This document shows positions 1-11,068 of a DNA stretch of 64,000 bases, one piece after another. The stretch is taken from positions 40,705,923 to 40,769,922 of the forward strand of contig OW386293.2 in NCBI GenBank assembly GCA_936432065.2, in the 5' to 3' direction. Both the position numbers and the translations under genes were made by a program. The first letter of the stretch is position 1. Each line of letters begins with the position of its first letter. The notes under the pieces were generated by a model, which was given only the letters and a program-made list of their open reading frames with translations, searched no databases and had not been told where the DNA came from. Source of the stretch: Rutpela maculata (Eukaryota > Arthropoda > Insecta > Coleoptera > Cerambycidae).

Positions 1-99
1 AACCTAGTGACGTCAATGTAATGTAACATAAGTTGTAAGGATTCCATATTGTAAAGATTTAAAATGTTTTATTATAAATGTATTTTTTTTCTTGATGAG

Positions 100-153
100 T
101 TCAATACCACTGTAACTGGTCTTATGAACAATAAATATTATTATTATTATTAC
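100..153 (+). repeat. LINE-like 3' tail with (ATT)n
   Basis: A short stretch ends in an AATAAA-type signal and a (TTA)n run at about 136-153. The same arrangement, a caataaa motif followed by ATT repeats, occurs at 10,990-11,066, where it also looks like a non-LTR retrotransposon 3' end. The coding part would lie upstream of the window. Identification is by analogy only. Confidence 0.4.
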
Positions 154-850
154 AGATTCAATGTTTCACAAATAGTCGTGTTCGTCCGTTGAAATGGGTG
201 TGAATACGAAAAGAAGCATCGTCTGTGACCTTTAGGCTGATGCTGAACTTAACTGAGCTGTGTGAATGTTAAAGAACACCTGAAAATCCATCTAAGTCAA
301 TATAGGTAAAAAATTAACTTATAAAATTCCTTACCTTTCACACAATACATTTTTTTTAGGAACTATGCCGAAGTTCTACTCGGATTTTATGTCGCTTCAC
401 GGCTTAACTGATATCACAAGAGAACACTTACAAAATTATATGCGTTGTAAAATCAACAAGTCAAACACGTAAAGTACTGAATCGAGAAAAGTGCAAAAGG
501 CGCGTAACCGCCAAATGGATTTTTAGAGAAAAATAAGCAAAGAAAAAGTCTCTTAGCACATGAGAATCCTTATTTATTACATCCTTATTTACATAGAGGT
601 TGCTCAAAAGGGCATCGTTGGCACTCTACCCTTATCACGACGTCTTCGCATGGAGGCAGGAAAGTTTCATACAACTCATATAAAGCTGAAACAAATGTCT
701 AGTTCTGTGAATGATATAATTCACATATTTGGAACTTATGAAGTTAGCCACAAGCGAACCAAAATGTAAGTGAATATATTGTTGCCGTCAGTCCCAGGTA
801 AAATACCCATAACATAGACTTCTAAGAAATTGGGAATCTTTTGATGCTTG
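154..850. other. No recognisable gene
   Basis: AT-rich sequence with only short open frames. The longest (about 560-769, plus) has no recognisable motif and I do not regard it as a gene. Confidence 0.6.
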
Positions 851-854
851 TCGT

Positions 855-1450
855 TATTCTGCATTGCATGTAGTTGCGATAACGCCCTTTGAGGGTGGCG
901 TCTGTCCTTGCCGTGTTTGGAAGGTAGACACCGATGAATTGATTTATTAGTTAGATAGCCTCTTTGCCACTTTTACTTTTATACATTTAATTTCATTTAC
1001 AGTAAATGGTATTACTGAACTTTTGAATTGTCTTGGTTGAATGATTAACTTTAAGTTTAATCTTTCAGGCATTTTCGTGTGTTAGGTCGACAACTGAATG
1101 GATTCTAATTAGATTCTCAAGTCTGTTATTCAGGACATCGATTCGATCACGAAATTTAATGGGAGAAACTCTAAAAAAGGAATTAAGAAAATAAGTGATT
1201 AGAGTATAAGCAGTGTTTAGGGATAATACAAGTGCATCATAATCATCATCATCATCACAATCGGAAGGCAGCTTGGAGAGAAGCAGTAAGTAATCTATGG
1301 TAGGTATAACTTTCACCTTATCTCGTCTATTATAGAACTCCAGTCCTTGGTGTCTCACGTGCACTTTAGTGAACCCCACTGAGAGTAGATAAGCCACCCT
1401 GCATTAGAGAAGAAGCGACTTGGCACCCTAGTATAAAGTAAGTTCAGCCA
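855..1450. repeat. Dispersed repeat family A, copy 1
   Basis: This segment shares ordered blocks with 25,470-25,920 in the same orientation. Examples are the block around 'gaatgattaactttaa', a block on 'cgattagatcacg' followed by 'aactctaaaaaa', and the ATTCTCGTCTAT-like block near the right end. Copy 1 also holds a CAT/ATC triplet run near 1,240-1,260. Both copies keep an open frame of 110-147 codons on the minus strand, but the two proteins do not align well, so the frames are probably not conserved coding sequence. Class of element unknown. Confidence 0.5.
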
Positions 1451-2090
1451 TGTCTCTCATACGAGTTATGATGAGTTCATCTACATGAACACAACTTAAT
1501 GTTAGTTATATGTTACAAAAAAGGCAGATGTACTGTGCAGCCAGTAGGAATTAATACTTCGTACAGTGTGCCAAGAAATATTACAGAGTACTTACATTTT
1601 CCAAGTGCCAGTAGTTATATTGAGCATTGTTTACGAAGGACTTTTGTAACTTTGCTTGTCGACAATAAGGCTGACATTCAATTATTGAAAGGGTATGGAG
1701 GATGGCGTTAGAGTACTGTTTCCGATGAATATGTTGAGTAGAGTATTGAGAATATAGTAAAAATTTCACCAAGAATATTTAACCGGAAGAAGAAAGTTAC
1801 TGAACAACTTTCTTCTATAGCAGTTTTCTGTGTTCAGTCAACAAGTGCAGCAAATAAAGTAATTGATACTTCCTTATCAGTTTCCTATATCCAATCAGCG
1901 GCATCTTCTTCTGGCATAATATATTAAAATAAAAATTGACATAATTGCACATTTTACATTTATACCAATTTGAACGAATAAAGTTTGGTTGCTGCTATGC
2001 AGAAAAATTACGCCAATAATCCAGCCGAATTGTGTTTTTACCAGGAAAGTTGTGGGGTAGTTCTGATTTCTTCCATTCTACATGTTTCTT
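1451..2090. other. No recognisable gene
   Basis: Only short open frames on both strands; nothing in them resembles a known domain. Confidence 0.55.
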
Positions 2091-2425
2091 GGGGTGCTGA
2101 ATCCGAATCTGAGGTTTGCTAACAAAATTTCGTGACGCAACATTGAAAAAAATGCAAAAAAATGTAAGAAAATATCATTTTTTGCGGTTTTTTGCTTATA
2201 ACACGAAAACTATAAACTGCTCGTAAATAACCTTCTTATTCAAAATGATAGTACATAAAATTTCATTTCATTATTTAGGTTTTTTTTCTGTGACGAACTG
2301 TTCGTGTTCCAACTAGCGCTCAAGCACTAGTTGAAAATTGACGATTTCGGCTGTCTCCGCAAAAACCCACTTTTTCCACTCCGAAACTCTAATTTATTAT
2401 TAAAGGCTGTCTTTTAGTGAATTCC
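2091..2425 (+). repeat. Left long terminal inverted repeat
   Basis: Inverted copy lies at 3,878-4,206. The two arms share a run of poly(A)-rich blocks, a block on 'gtcgtgacgcaa', and an inner block on 'tttccactcc'. The arms are long enough to form a stable hairpin if single-stranded. Confidence 0.75.
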
Positions 2426-2544
2426 TCCTAATTTTAACTTGAATACAATGTAGACTGGTTACAACTGTTATACTACCTCCAGTACTAAAAAAAAGCATTT
2501 TCAAAATCACGTTGTATTTAAATTCTGTGCAAATATAATTCTGT

Positions 2545-3724
2545 CTTGTACGTCTTTTCATTCTATTTATTCTCTCTCGGCCTCCCCAAATGATTTTATA
2601 ACTGCCCCGTCCTGGTTTAAAAGCCCTCTATCTATGCTAATGGAAAAACTTGATGATGCAAAAATTGATTCACAGCAAGCTGTGGAGGACGCTGATATCC
2701 TAGTTATCACAACAGCTCTTATGTTGGCCCCGTCAAATGAATATGTGATATTGGTGAGGGAATATATCGACATTTTGGTGATTTTGATTGACCTGTGTAG
2801 CTCTGATGTAAATAATGTCTTCTTTTTGAAACCAGGAAAAGGAAAGGTGTCTCAAAAACAAAACTCTATCAGATCATATATTGTTCCTGCATGCGATGAG
2901 TGGTTGTGACACCACTTCTGCTTTGTTTAATCAGGGGAAACTGAAATTTTTCAAAATCCTGCAGAAACACAATGACTTGCAACCAGTCATTGATGTTTTC
3001 AAAGACCCTCATGCACACCAGGACGAGATTGCCGAAGCAAGAAACGTGTTTCTCATGGCTCTGTATGCGAAAGAACATGAGACTAGCCTGAACGATTTGA
3101 GATACAGGCAATACGTATTGTCATTGCCTCACTACCCCCAGCGAAGCTGCTGCATGACAATATTCACTGAGAGTTTACTTTCAGGCGTAGCAGTGGTTAT
3201 CCGGTCACACCACACTCGACGAGTAACAAGGAGACCCGAACGAGTGGGGGGGGGGGGTGTTGGAAAAAAAACAATGAGTGGTCTCGTGCAAGTGCCAACC
3301 ACTTCGAACCCTGCACCGGATTCGATACTCCGGCATATTTCTTGTAAATGTAAAAAAGGCTGCCAACGCAATTATGAATGCAGGAAGGCGGGCCTTCATT
3401 GCTCCCCGATCTGCACATCGTGCCCCCGGAAGACAGCATTGACATAGATGAAGAAGAGACCGAAGAAAGAGACCAGAAGAGAACAGACTGAAGAAAGACG
3501 CTTACACGATGCGGAAGGTATGTCTATCTAATCTCACAATCTATTTCGTAATCATTCATCTCTCCTTGAGATATGATCACAAGTTGTTGTGTTCTCACCA
3601 CCTCTTTCATTTTTCAGATGAACAAGCCCCGATGCTGACGATAGAACAACCCGAACCTGTACCAAGACCCGCCATCTTCGAAGAAACTCAGCCAAGATCT
3701 TCTAAACGACAACGGCTTAAATAA
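2545..3724 (+). pseudogene. XPG/FEN-like nuclease family protein, C-terminal remnant
   Basis: The remnant is read in two plus-strand frames that meet near 2,880. The first part carries 'DADILVITTALML' and a 'VILV...DIDILVIL' strand, equivalent to the acidic I-region core of XPG/FEN nucleases. The second carries 'FLHAMSGCDTTSALFNQGK', which resembles the helix-turn-helix that starts 'GCDY..G.G.K' in FEN/XPG proteins. Near 3,340-3,430 there is a Cys-rich tail, 'CKCKKGCQRNYECRKAGLHC'. A 100-bp intron (GT at 3,518, AG at 3,617) joins in frame to a last exon ending at TAA 3,724. A stop at 3,447 and a change of frame before 3,500 break the gene, and the region at 3,100-3,260 diverges. The N-terminus is absent. 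Function inferred: nuclease or transposase-associated protein of a DNA transposon. Confidence 0.6.
3518..3617 (+). other. Probable spliceosomal intron in the XPG-like gene
   Basis: GTATGT donor at 3,518, pyrimidine-rich stretch and TTTTTCAG acceptor ending at 3,617. The flanking frames join as ...LHDAE|DEQAP.... The length of 100 bp is normal for insects. Its presence shows this gene is not a processed copy. Confidence 0.6.
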
Positions 3725-3877
3725 TTTTTGCTCATATAATAATGTAATATACCTATAATCGTAATATCGTATTACGTAATATAATATAATAATATGTAAT
3801 AATTTTTCAAGATTTTTCGTTGAAATTTCAACTTTTCGTACCTGTACTTTTACATATACGATCTAAATAATAGCAGA

Positions 3878-4206
3878 GAACTGGAAGGAATTCACTAAAA
3901 TTGATAGCCTTTAATAATAAATTAGAGTTTTGGAGTGGAAAAAGCGAGTTTTTGCGGAGACAGACAAAATACGCCAATTTTCAACTAGCGCTTGTGCCCG
4001 AACGGTTTGGCGGAGAAAAAACCTAAATTTGTAGGAAATTTTATGTACTTTTATTTTAGAATAGAGAGGTTATTTACGAAAAGTTGATAGTTTTCGAGTT
4101 TTAAGCAAAAAACCGCCAAAAAATTAGATTTTTTTACAATTTTTTGCATTTTTTTCAATATTGCGTCACGACATTTTGTTAGCAAACCTCAGATTTGGAT
4201 CCCCCT
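3878..4206 (-). repeat. Right long terminal inverted repeat
   Basis: Reverse complement of 2,091-2,425 with scattered substitutions and small indels. The final bases before 4,206 (CCCCCTCAA) correspond loosely to TTGGGGTG at the left end. Confidence 0.75.
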
Positions 4207-5073
4207 CAACTTTACCGCTAGAGGCCCTTTTGAGCACAAATTGACTGTATTACAAGTAGAAAAATGCCGCTAGAGAAGGAGGTTCTCAATTCGAACCATA
4301 TGTATGCTTTTTTATATATTTGTTCAGTGATTACTCTGGCGTAGCTTAAGCGATTTCTATCAAACTTGCTGCAAACTGTAGGCAATGGTGCGGCGATGAA
4401 TTTATCAAATAACATCTAGTGTAAGGTGAACAAAAATTGGAAAAAAATGTTTATATTACGAGCATATTCGAAGATATGGCGGAGTCGCCGGTGATATCGA
4501 TTAAAAACTTAGCTCTCGATTTATAATAATGATAATTTTTCACAAACAACAGGGCATTATTATAACTTCCTATCATGACATATATCATTTCGCAAAGAAA
4601 GAGAGCCTTGCATGGAGGCGAATCAGCCGAAGAATGTTTTCTACGACAACAGGACAACAGTATGAACTGGACTTTTATTGAGAAACGCGCCCATTGAACA
4701 ATTTGCTTTTACAAACAAATTATACAGCATACTCTCGCTCATGTCGTTGTTTTCAATGCTGTTAATGATGATTTCATTGCATTTTAATTGAGATGCGATA
4801 ATGCCAGCAAATTTTTTGTAGATTTATGTGAAACATGGTACAATGTCGGAGACCGAAAGGTAAACGATAATTTGATATTATGTACTGTGGACTAAAAGTA
4901 TATTATTATAAGGAACTAAAGTGAGGTTATGATGTATTATTTATTTATCCTCCAGGCAGGGATCTTGAAATATGTGAAGCTACTAAAAAGGTTGAAAAAA
5001 AAAATTAAAAAAAAATATCTTTGAAAAGTTAGAAATAAAATTTTACTCAGTTTTACAAATACTTGTTTACCTA
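4207..5073. other. No gene; one dispersed repeat block
   Basis: The segment 4,285-4,395 recurs inverted at about 35,505-35,610, including 'gattactctggcgtagctta'. Nothing else is recognisable. Confidence 0.5.
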
Positions 5074-5653
5074 TTATAGTCCGGTGATATTAAGAAAATG
5101 TCTCGGAAAGTTTTGGGACAAGCCAAAAATTAGTCTACCCCCTACAAGATTTCCTCAGGAATCCGAAAAAAATAGTGTTGACTACTCAAAATGGCGGCTT
5201 TAATGGTTATTTAGCTTTTTGTAAACAAAATGAATTTTGCAACTTACTTGTTTGCTTATATCTTCGCTTCTAAAGGTCGCAGAAAAATGTTCGACCCGTC
5301 AATTTCTTCGTCATGGGTTTCCCTATAAGGTAGGTATATGCAAAGAACGAATTTTTGATTGTTAATAACACTTTATGACAATAAACTGAAAAAATTGAAT
5401 TTCTAGATCGTCGAAATTTGAAATACTGTAGAAACAAATATAAAATCTGCATGTTAATGAGAAATAGTACATATTTTTACCCTTAATGAAATGCACTTTG
5501 TCCCGTTGCAAAATATTCATTATTATACTCTTCGCAAAAACGAAGAGTATATTGTATTTGATCGGCACATTTCTAAATCAGTAAATATCGCTCGTAGAGA
5601 AAAAATTTTTATATCGTTATGTTAGTGAACGAATTCTGAACAACTTTCAAAAT

Positions 5654-5696
5654 GTCCGTCTGTCCGTCTGTCCGACTGTCCGTCTGTCCGTCCGTC
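5654..5696 (+). repeat. GTCC/GTCT minisatellite
   Basis: Tandem GTCCGTCT-type units with one GACT variant. It sits in the insert at 5,524-6,242, next to the block 'gcacgataactcaagaa'. Confidence 0.75.
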
Positions 5697-6022
5697 ACGG
5701 TTCTTGTAAGCACGATAACTCAAGAAAGAAAAATCCGATTGTATTGAAATTTGGAGAGTAACTTAGTGTTAGCTAGAGAAAGAACCTTCTTGTTTTTTAG
5801 CAAAATAGATTGGTAAATAAAAAAGTTATTAGTAATTTAAAATTTAAAAAAATATTTTTTACATTTTTTATGGTTTGTAATAAATAGAAACCTTGCGAAA
5901 TGTTATTTCCTATCACTATTTTTTTTTTAATACATTTTACTAATGTGTGTTTCCTAATAATCACAATAAATTTTCTAATGGTATATATTACACTCATTAA
6001 CAATTTTAGTAATAAGAAATGT

Positions 6023-6083
6023 TGGTGTAGCGGCAAGAGTTTCGTCTCGCAATCCAAAGGTCCCGGGTTCGATCCCTCACATC
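6023..6083 (+). ncRNA. tRNA-like pol III promoter module (SINE-like)
   Basis: The sequence contains a box A-like TGGTGTAGCGG and, 40 bases on, a perfect box B core GGTTCGATCCC inside CCCGGGTTCGATCCCT. The spacing fits an internal RNA polymerase III promoter. I cannot fold a full cloverleaf: the acceptor stem does not pair. I therefore read it as a tRNA-derived module and not as a tRNA gene. T-runs follow at 6,090 and 6,105 and could terminate transcription. Confidence 0.5.
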
Positions 6084-7793
6084 GTGATTTTTTTTTTCAT
6101 GTATTTTTTTTTCACAACAAAGTTGGTATCACAAAATTTAGAATGTCCAAAAACTAACATTATTTACAAGAAAAATGCGAAGAGTATCCTATAGAATGTG
6201 TAACAATTATATAAAAAGCTCAGTAAGTCGGCGAAGAGTATAATGCTTCCTCTAGTTTTTTTTGCAATTAATTTATAAAAGAAAAATTCAAACTGTTATA
6301 CTAAAAGATCATATTAATATTTTACAGTTCTGTTTCAGTAAAGACATTGTATTTGACGTACATTTACATAATGAAAAAGAATATTGTAAAAAAAAATTAA
6401 TTTGCGATTTTTTTACGCAAAAAATCAATTTTGCAAATTAAACAAATGTAAATATCTCAGTGGATTTTGCATAAAATTTATTGCAACTAACGGCATTTTA
6501 ATTGTCATAAAAAACACGAATTTGAAAAAAAAAATTTTGCTCCGATGCTTTGGAGCCGAGATATGAAGAATTCACTTTTTTGCGATTACGGCGAAATTTG
6601 CAAATATTTTTACTTGAAAACTTAACTGAATATACCTCAAAGTGTGTGTTATCACTTAAAAAAGTGCCTGTCTATATATCTAGATGGGCCATGGAAAAAA
6701 ATCGAGAAAATGCAAAAATAAGTTGCATTAAAAAAAAAGTCCATCTAGCCATTCCTGAAGCAGAGAAAAAGAGAAATAAAACTGCTGCGCAGTAAAACTG
6801 TCCAAGTACGCCACTAGCAGTAAAGGGGAATCTGGCGTCTAGCGTGAGCGCGAGTACCAAAGATGCAATTTTCTCATTTTTTTTCCATGGCCCATCTGGA
6901 TATATAGACATGGCACTTTTTGTAAGTGATAACACACACCCTGAGGTATATTCAGTTAAATTTTCAAGTAAAAATATTCTCAAATTTCGCCGCAATCGCA
7001 AAAAATGTGAATTCTTCATATCTCGGCTCCAAAGCATCGGCGCAATATTTTTTCTTTTTAATTCGTGTTTTTTTATGACAATTAAAATGCCGCTAGTTGC
7101 AATAAATTTTATGCAAAATCCACTGAGATATTTACATTTGTTTAAGTTGCAAAATTAATTTTTTACGTAAAAAAGTTGCAAATTAAAATTTTTTTGCAAT
7201 ATTCTTTTTGATTATGTAAATGTACGTCAAATACAATATTTTTACCGAAACAGAACCGTAAAATATTAATATGATCTTTTAGTATAACAGTTTGAATTTT
7301 TCTTATAAATTAATTGCAAAAAAAAATAATTAATATTTTGCATTGGGACAAAGTGTATTTCATTAAGGGTAAAAATATATACTATTTCTCATAATATCAT
7401 TAACATGCAGATTTTATATTTGTTTCTACAGTACTTCAAAGTTCGACGATAGAGAAATTCAATTTTTTCAGTTTCTTGTCATAAAATGTTATTAACAATC
7501 AAAAATTCGTTCTTTGCATGTACCTACCTTTTAGGGGAACCCATGACGAAGAAATTGGTGGGTCGAATGTTTTTCTACAACCTTTAGAAGCGAAGATATA
7601 AGCAAACAAGTAAGTTGCAAAATTCATTTTGTTTACAAAAAGTTAAATAACCATTAAAGCCGCCATTTTGAGTGGTCAACGCTATTTTTTTCAGATTCCT
7701 GAGGAAATTCTGTAAGGGGTACACTAATTTTTGGCTTGTCCCAAAACTTTCCGAGAAATCGTTGTTTTTGAATATAATATCACCGGACTATTA

Positions 7794-8315
7794 GGGAAAG
7801 TAGCAAGTAACTGTACTTTATTACCATATTTCAATTTGAAGTCTGTGCAAAACGTATTTTTGAAATTATTAAGTTACATTTGCACTCGAAGGTAAGCTTC
7901 ATTAAAACATTTTAGTAAATAAATAATTGAATATAACATAAAAATTAATGATCTGTTCCTGCAAAGTTGATCAGTTTTGTTATCAAAGTTCAGGAACCTT
8001 GCCAATACTTTGCGATATGTGACACTAAATTGCAACATTGTCACGTGGATATTAGGATCATTGCATTAAAGTTACAGCAAACTAAATATTAATCGCTAAA
8101 ATGTCACAGTGTCCAAGAGAAGATTACTAGAACTTTGCTGAAATATTGCTTTGCCCAGAGGGTTGTTCCCAATGTATTAATTTGTTTCTCGTAATGAAAA
8201 ATAGGTACTATTTTACTCATTAGTAGTTAAAGAGGAACTGTAGCTATCCTTATTAATGAAATATTACTTCAGAAACGAGATTTTAGTCATTAAACTGTCT
8301 ACATCACTTTGATCA
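7794..8315. other. No recognisable gene
   Basis: AT-rich sequence without recognisable domain or repeat structure. Confidence 0.5.
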
Positions 8316-9562
8316 TGGTGATCAGGTTGATGTAATTTATACTGACATCTCCAAAGCTTTCGATAGGCTAGATCATGGTATCTTATTGAAAAAATTATCA
8401 ACCTTTGGACTAACCACGCACTTTATCAATTTTTTCTGTTCATATCTGTTTAATAGGCTATTAAATGTACATTGTCGTGGTTTCACATCTGTTCAAGTGT
8501 CCGCAACATCGGGAGTACCGCACGGCTCAGTTCTTGGAACCCTACTCTTCATGATATTCATTAATGATTTGTCAGGGCATTCAGACATCTAATGCTCTCC
8601 TATATACCGATGACCTCAAGCTATTTACCTCGATTAAGTCAATAAGTGATTGTGATAAATTACAGAAAGATCTCACAAAAATTATCAGTGTTAATACTAA
8701 TAAGTTACCTTTAAATATATCGAAATGTAATCCCATATCCTTCACAAGGAAAACTAACTCAATAACTTTTTCTTCTCATATAGTGAAGCCATTACCAGAT
8801 GTTTCGAATGCAAGGACTTGGGTGTTATCTTTGATTCTACACTAACTTTTATTCCTCATACTAATTTATAGTTAATTCCAATAACAATCTGGGTTTTATT
8901 ATGAGAAACTCAAGGCACTTTAAAGATGTTTCGACAATTACTTTGTTGTTTAATGCCTTTGTGAAGTCTAAACTAAAATACGCTTCAGTTATCTGGAACC
9001 AAAACTATGAAACTCATATTTCTAACTTAGAAAAGTTCAGAGGAAGCATAAACTAAGTACCTTTCTTATAAGTCTGATGGTGTTTATTCAGCTGTTGGTA
9101 CACTGCAATCTGAATTGTTGGCTAGATTTAACTTAAATGAACTAGCGTTACGACGAGCATACTTTGGTGTACTGTTTTTACATAATCTTTTAACCAACAA
9201 AATTGACTGTCCTGAGTTATTAAATGAAATTTACTTCAATATACCCTTTTTTTAAACTCGATCTTATTCTTTATTTTATTTACCGGCTCCTCATACTAAT
9301 GTATTAAAATTCTCACCTATTTACCCTATGTGTTCACAGTTTATCCAATAACAGTTGGATTTAGATCTTTTTAACTATAATATTTGTAATATTAGGAAAT
9401 GCATTTTAGGTAATAATTAAGTTATATAATAGGATTGTATTTGAGATTGTCGTTATATAGAAATATATTGTTGTTTTTATCATTTGTACCTTCCTGCCCT
9501 TTAATTGGATTTTTTCTGTCTGGGCAGTTGTACCTTTAAATAAATAAAATAAATAAATAAAC
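8316..9562 (+). pseudogene. Jockey/CR1-like LINE reverse transcriptase fragment with 3' tail
   Basis: The remnant starts inside the RT domain at 'VIYTDISKAFDRLDHG', followed by 'GLTTHFINFFCSYLFNR', 'TSGVPHGSVLGTLLF' and 'FINDL'. After a frame change near 8,575 come 'LLYTDDLKLFT' (the YADD position, with T for A) and a thumb-like region to about 8,840. Later frames resemble the C-terminal part, for example 'FNAFVKSKLKYASVIWNQ' near 8,950. The 3' end is a (AAATA)n tail at 9,537-9,562. At least three frameshifts make it non-functional. Endonuclease and ORF1 are absent (5' truncation). Confidence 0.8.
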
Positions 9563-10480
9563 TTTGTATGAAAAGGTGCAGGAAAAATTAATTGAGACAT
9601 CGATTTCTGCTTTAGGGGCGATTGAATTTATTAGTTCTAGCTCTTGTTCTTTCAGACGGGAAGTTAGAAAAGTTATTAGTAAAACCAAAACACAGCTGAC
9701 ACGGAAACCAAAATTGTTAACCAGTTTAAATTAATACGATACATCTAATTGGGAATTATTTATTGGATAAAAGCAATTCAGAATATTAAAATTATTAATG
9801 GAGGTTCTTCCAAACATATTTTACTGTATTTAGAATTAAACAAATATTAATATTTAAATACATGTGATTTAGATGCAGAGACATTAGTGATAGCGACATT
9901 CTAAAAAAAACGGATGCAAAAAGCAAAATATTATAAAAACAAATTTTAATTTATGCTAAATAATTCAAGTCTACATTATTATTTATAATAAATTATAATT
10001 TAATGTATTATATCTTAACATTTACTAATTATTTTGTTCTCCAAATAACTGTTTATATAATTATTATTTATTACTTTTAATGCGTCATGGTTAATGAATT
10101 AAAACACTTTTCACGGGTTGTTTCAGGCCATAAACAATGACTATTGTTTTTAACTAATATAACTCATATACAGTTACCTTTACCCATTATGATTCTCGGT
10201 TTTTACTAGAATAATAAGTATTAAGTAAAAAAATATCAACATATTTTAAATTAAATCAAGCGCGGATCTAGAAATTTCAATAATTGTTTTCTCGTCTGTG
10301 GCGCATGGAACCCATACGAAATATGGGAAATTACATCTCGAGAAGCACTTCTCTAACCCCTAAAAAATTTTGAAAAAGCAGTTTGCGAAATTTTTTTTCA
10401 AAATTCGGTTCCCCCCCCCCAGGTCTAGGGACTCCTGTTTAAAATTATTTTTTTTGTCATATGCATTTTGCTTTTCATAA
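9563..10480. other. No recognisable gene
   Basis: AT-rich; a C10 run at 10,411-10,420 is the only notable feature. Confidence 0.5.
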
Positions 10481-11034
10481 AAGTACAACAATATGTTTTG
10501 AAGTTTATGAAAATATTTTCATTACTAACTGAGATACAACGAATTGAAATTTTGTAATTTACAATTTAACAAAAGAAAAATATATTTAGGGCATCTGCAT
10601 CATGTTCAAGTTTTTCAAGTTTATTCTAATTTTTAATGTTTGTATACGCATTTTTAGCTTGGAGCCACAGTGGCTCCAAGCAAATATTTAAAAATTCACG
10701 CAAATAATATTTTTATATTGTTGGTTAATAAAAATAGACTGCTAATTACAGGTTAGATTTCCAACCTACAAAAACAGTCCTATTTTATTAGGACAAAGCA
10801 TTTAGAACTTCATAAAAATTACACAGTACTAGATTTTAGTCACTTTGACGTGTGTTAGTTCTCACTTATGTACGCTGTTATGTATTTCGTTTGTTTTTTA
10901 TCTGTGTTATAATAATTTTATGATTTTTACTTATAACATCTTATGTAATACTTTTTGATATTACTTCTTTTAATTTGTTCTCAAACTGTACCTTGACTTG
11001 TGTAAATACTTATTGTATACTAGCACCAATAAAC

Positions 11035-11066
<32 letters not shown>
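10481..11066 (+). repeat. Non-coding 3' end of a LINE-like element with (ATT)n
   Basis: The segment ends with a block on 'cttgacttgtgtaaa...agcaccaataaa' and then (TTA)n at 11,035-11,066. Almost the same block ends a segment at 52,940-52,985, there followed by a TTTGA-rich tail. This argues for a shared retrotransposon 3' end. It includes a perfect 11-bp-stem hairpin at 10,657-10,681. Confidence 0.45.
10657..10681. other. Perfect 11-bp inverted repeat hairpin
   Basis: GCTTGGAGCCA and its inverse flank a 3-nt loop. It is GC-rich in very AT-rich surroundings. It could be an RNA structure in a retrotransposon 3' UTR; no T-run follows, so it is not a terminator. Confidence 0.6.

Positions 11067-11068
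<2 letters not shown>

Larger units (their letters stand above)
2091..4206 (+). mobile_element. DNA transposon with long TIRs and an XPG-like ORF
   Basis: Two inverted arms of about 330 bp (2,091-2,425 and 3,878-4,206) enclose a decayed coding region. The arms match over most of their length with scattered differences, for example the blocks 'ctgaggtttgctaacaaaat' near each outer end and 'taataataaattagag' near each inner end. I could not identify a clean target-site duplication: the outermost 10-15 bases have diverged. The gene inside resembles a family of large insect proteins with an XPG/FEN-like nuclease core. XPG-like nucleases are, as I recall, a feature of the Academ superfamily, but that assignment is an inference. 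The N-terminal half of such a protein is missing, so this is an internally deleted copy. Confidence 0.65.
5524..6242 (+). mobile_element. Element inserted in the left foldback arm, with 12-bp TIRs
   Basis: The insert starts TATACTCTTCGC at 5,524 and ends GCGAAGAGTATA at 6,242, a perfect 12-bp inverted repeat. Its absence from the right arm (near 7,320-7,345) shows it arrived after the foldback formed. Just inside the left end is a second copy of the inverse motif, making a 28-nt hairpin at 5,524-5,551 with a 5-A loop. It also has a GTCC-rich minisatellite (5,654-5,696) and a tRNA-like module near 6,023-6,083. It encodes no protein. Confidence 0.6.
5077..7790. mobile_element. Foldback transposon with TTA target duplication
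   Basis: A 2.7-kb near-palindrome. Its ends are TAGTCCGGTGATATTA at 5,077 and the inverse ending at 7,790; both flanks are TTA (5,074-5,076 and 7,791-7,793). Each arm runs inward for about 930-1,000 bp once the insertion at 5,524-6,242 is removed. The spacer at about 6,722-6,860 is the only non-palindromic part. No transposase is present. A 3-bp TTA duplication fits PIF/Harbinger-type integration, but TA with an extra matching base cannot be excluded. Confidence 0.7.

Noticed and set aside
560..769. Open frame of 69 codons
   Set aside because: No domain, no context, AT-rich region; length expected by chance.
3132..3445. Minus-strand frames of 64-82 codons
   Set aside because: Antisense of the Cys-rich tail of the XPG-like gene; run through a G10 tract.
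6023..6083. True tRNA gene
   Set aside because: Box A and B are good but no acceptor stem pairs and the anticodon arm does not fold.
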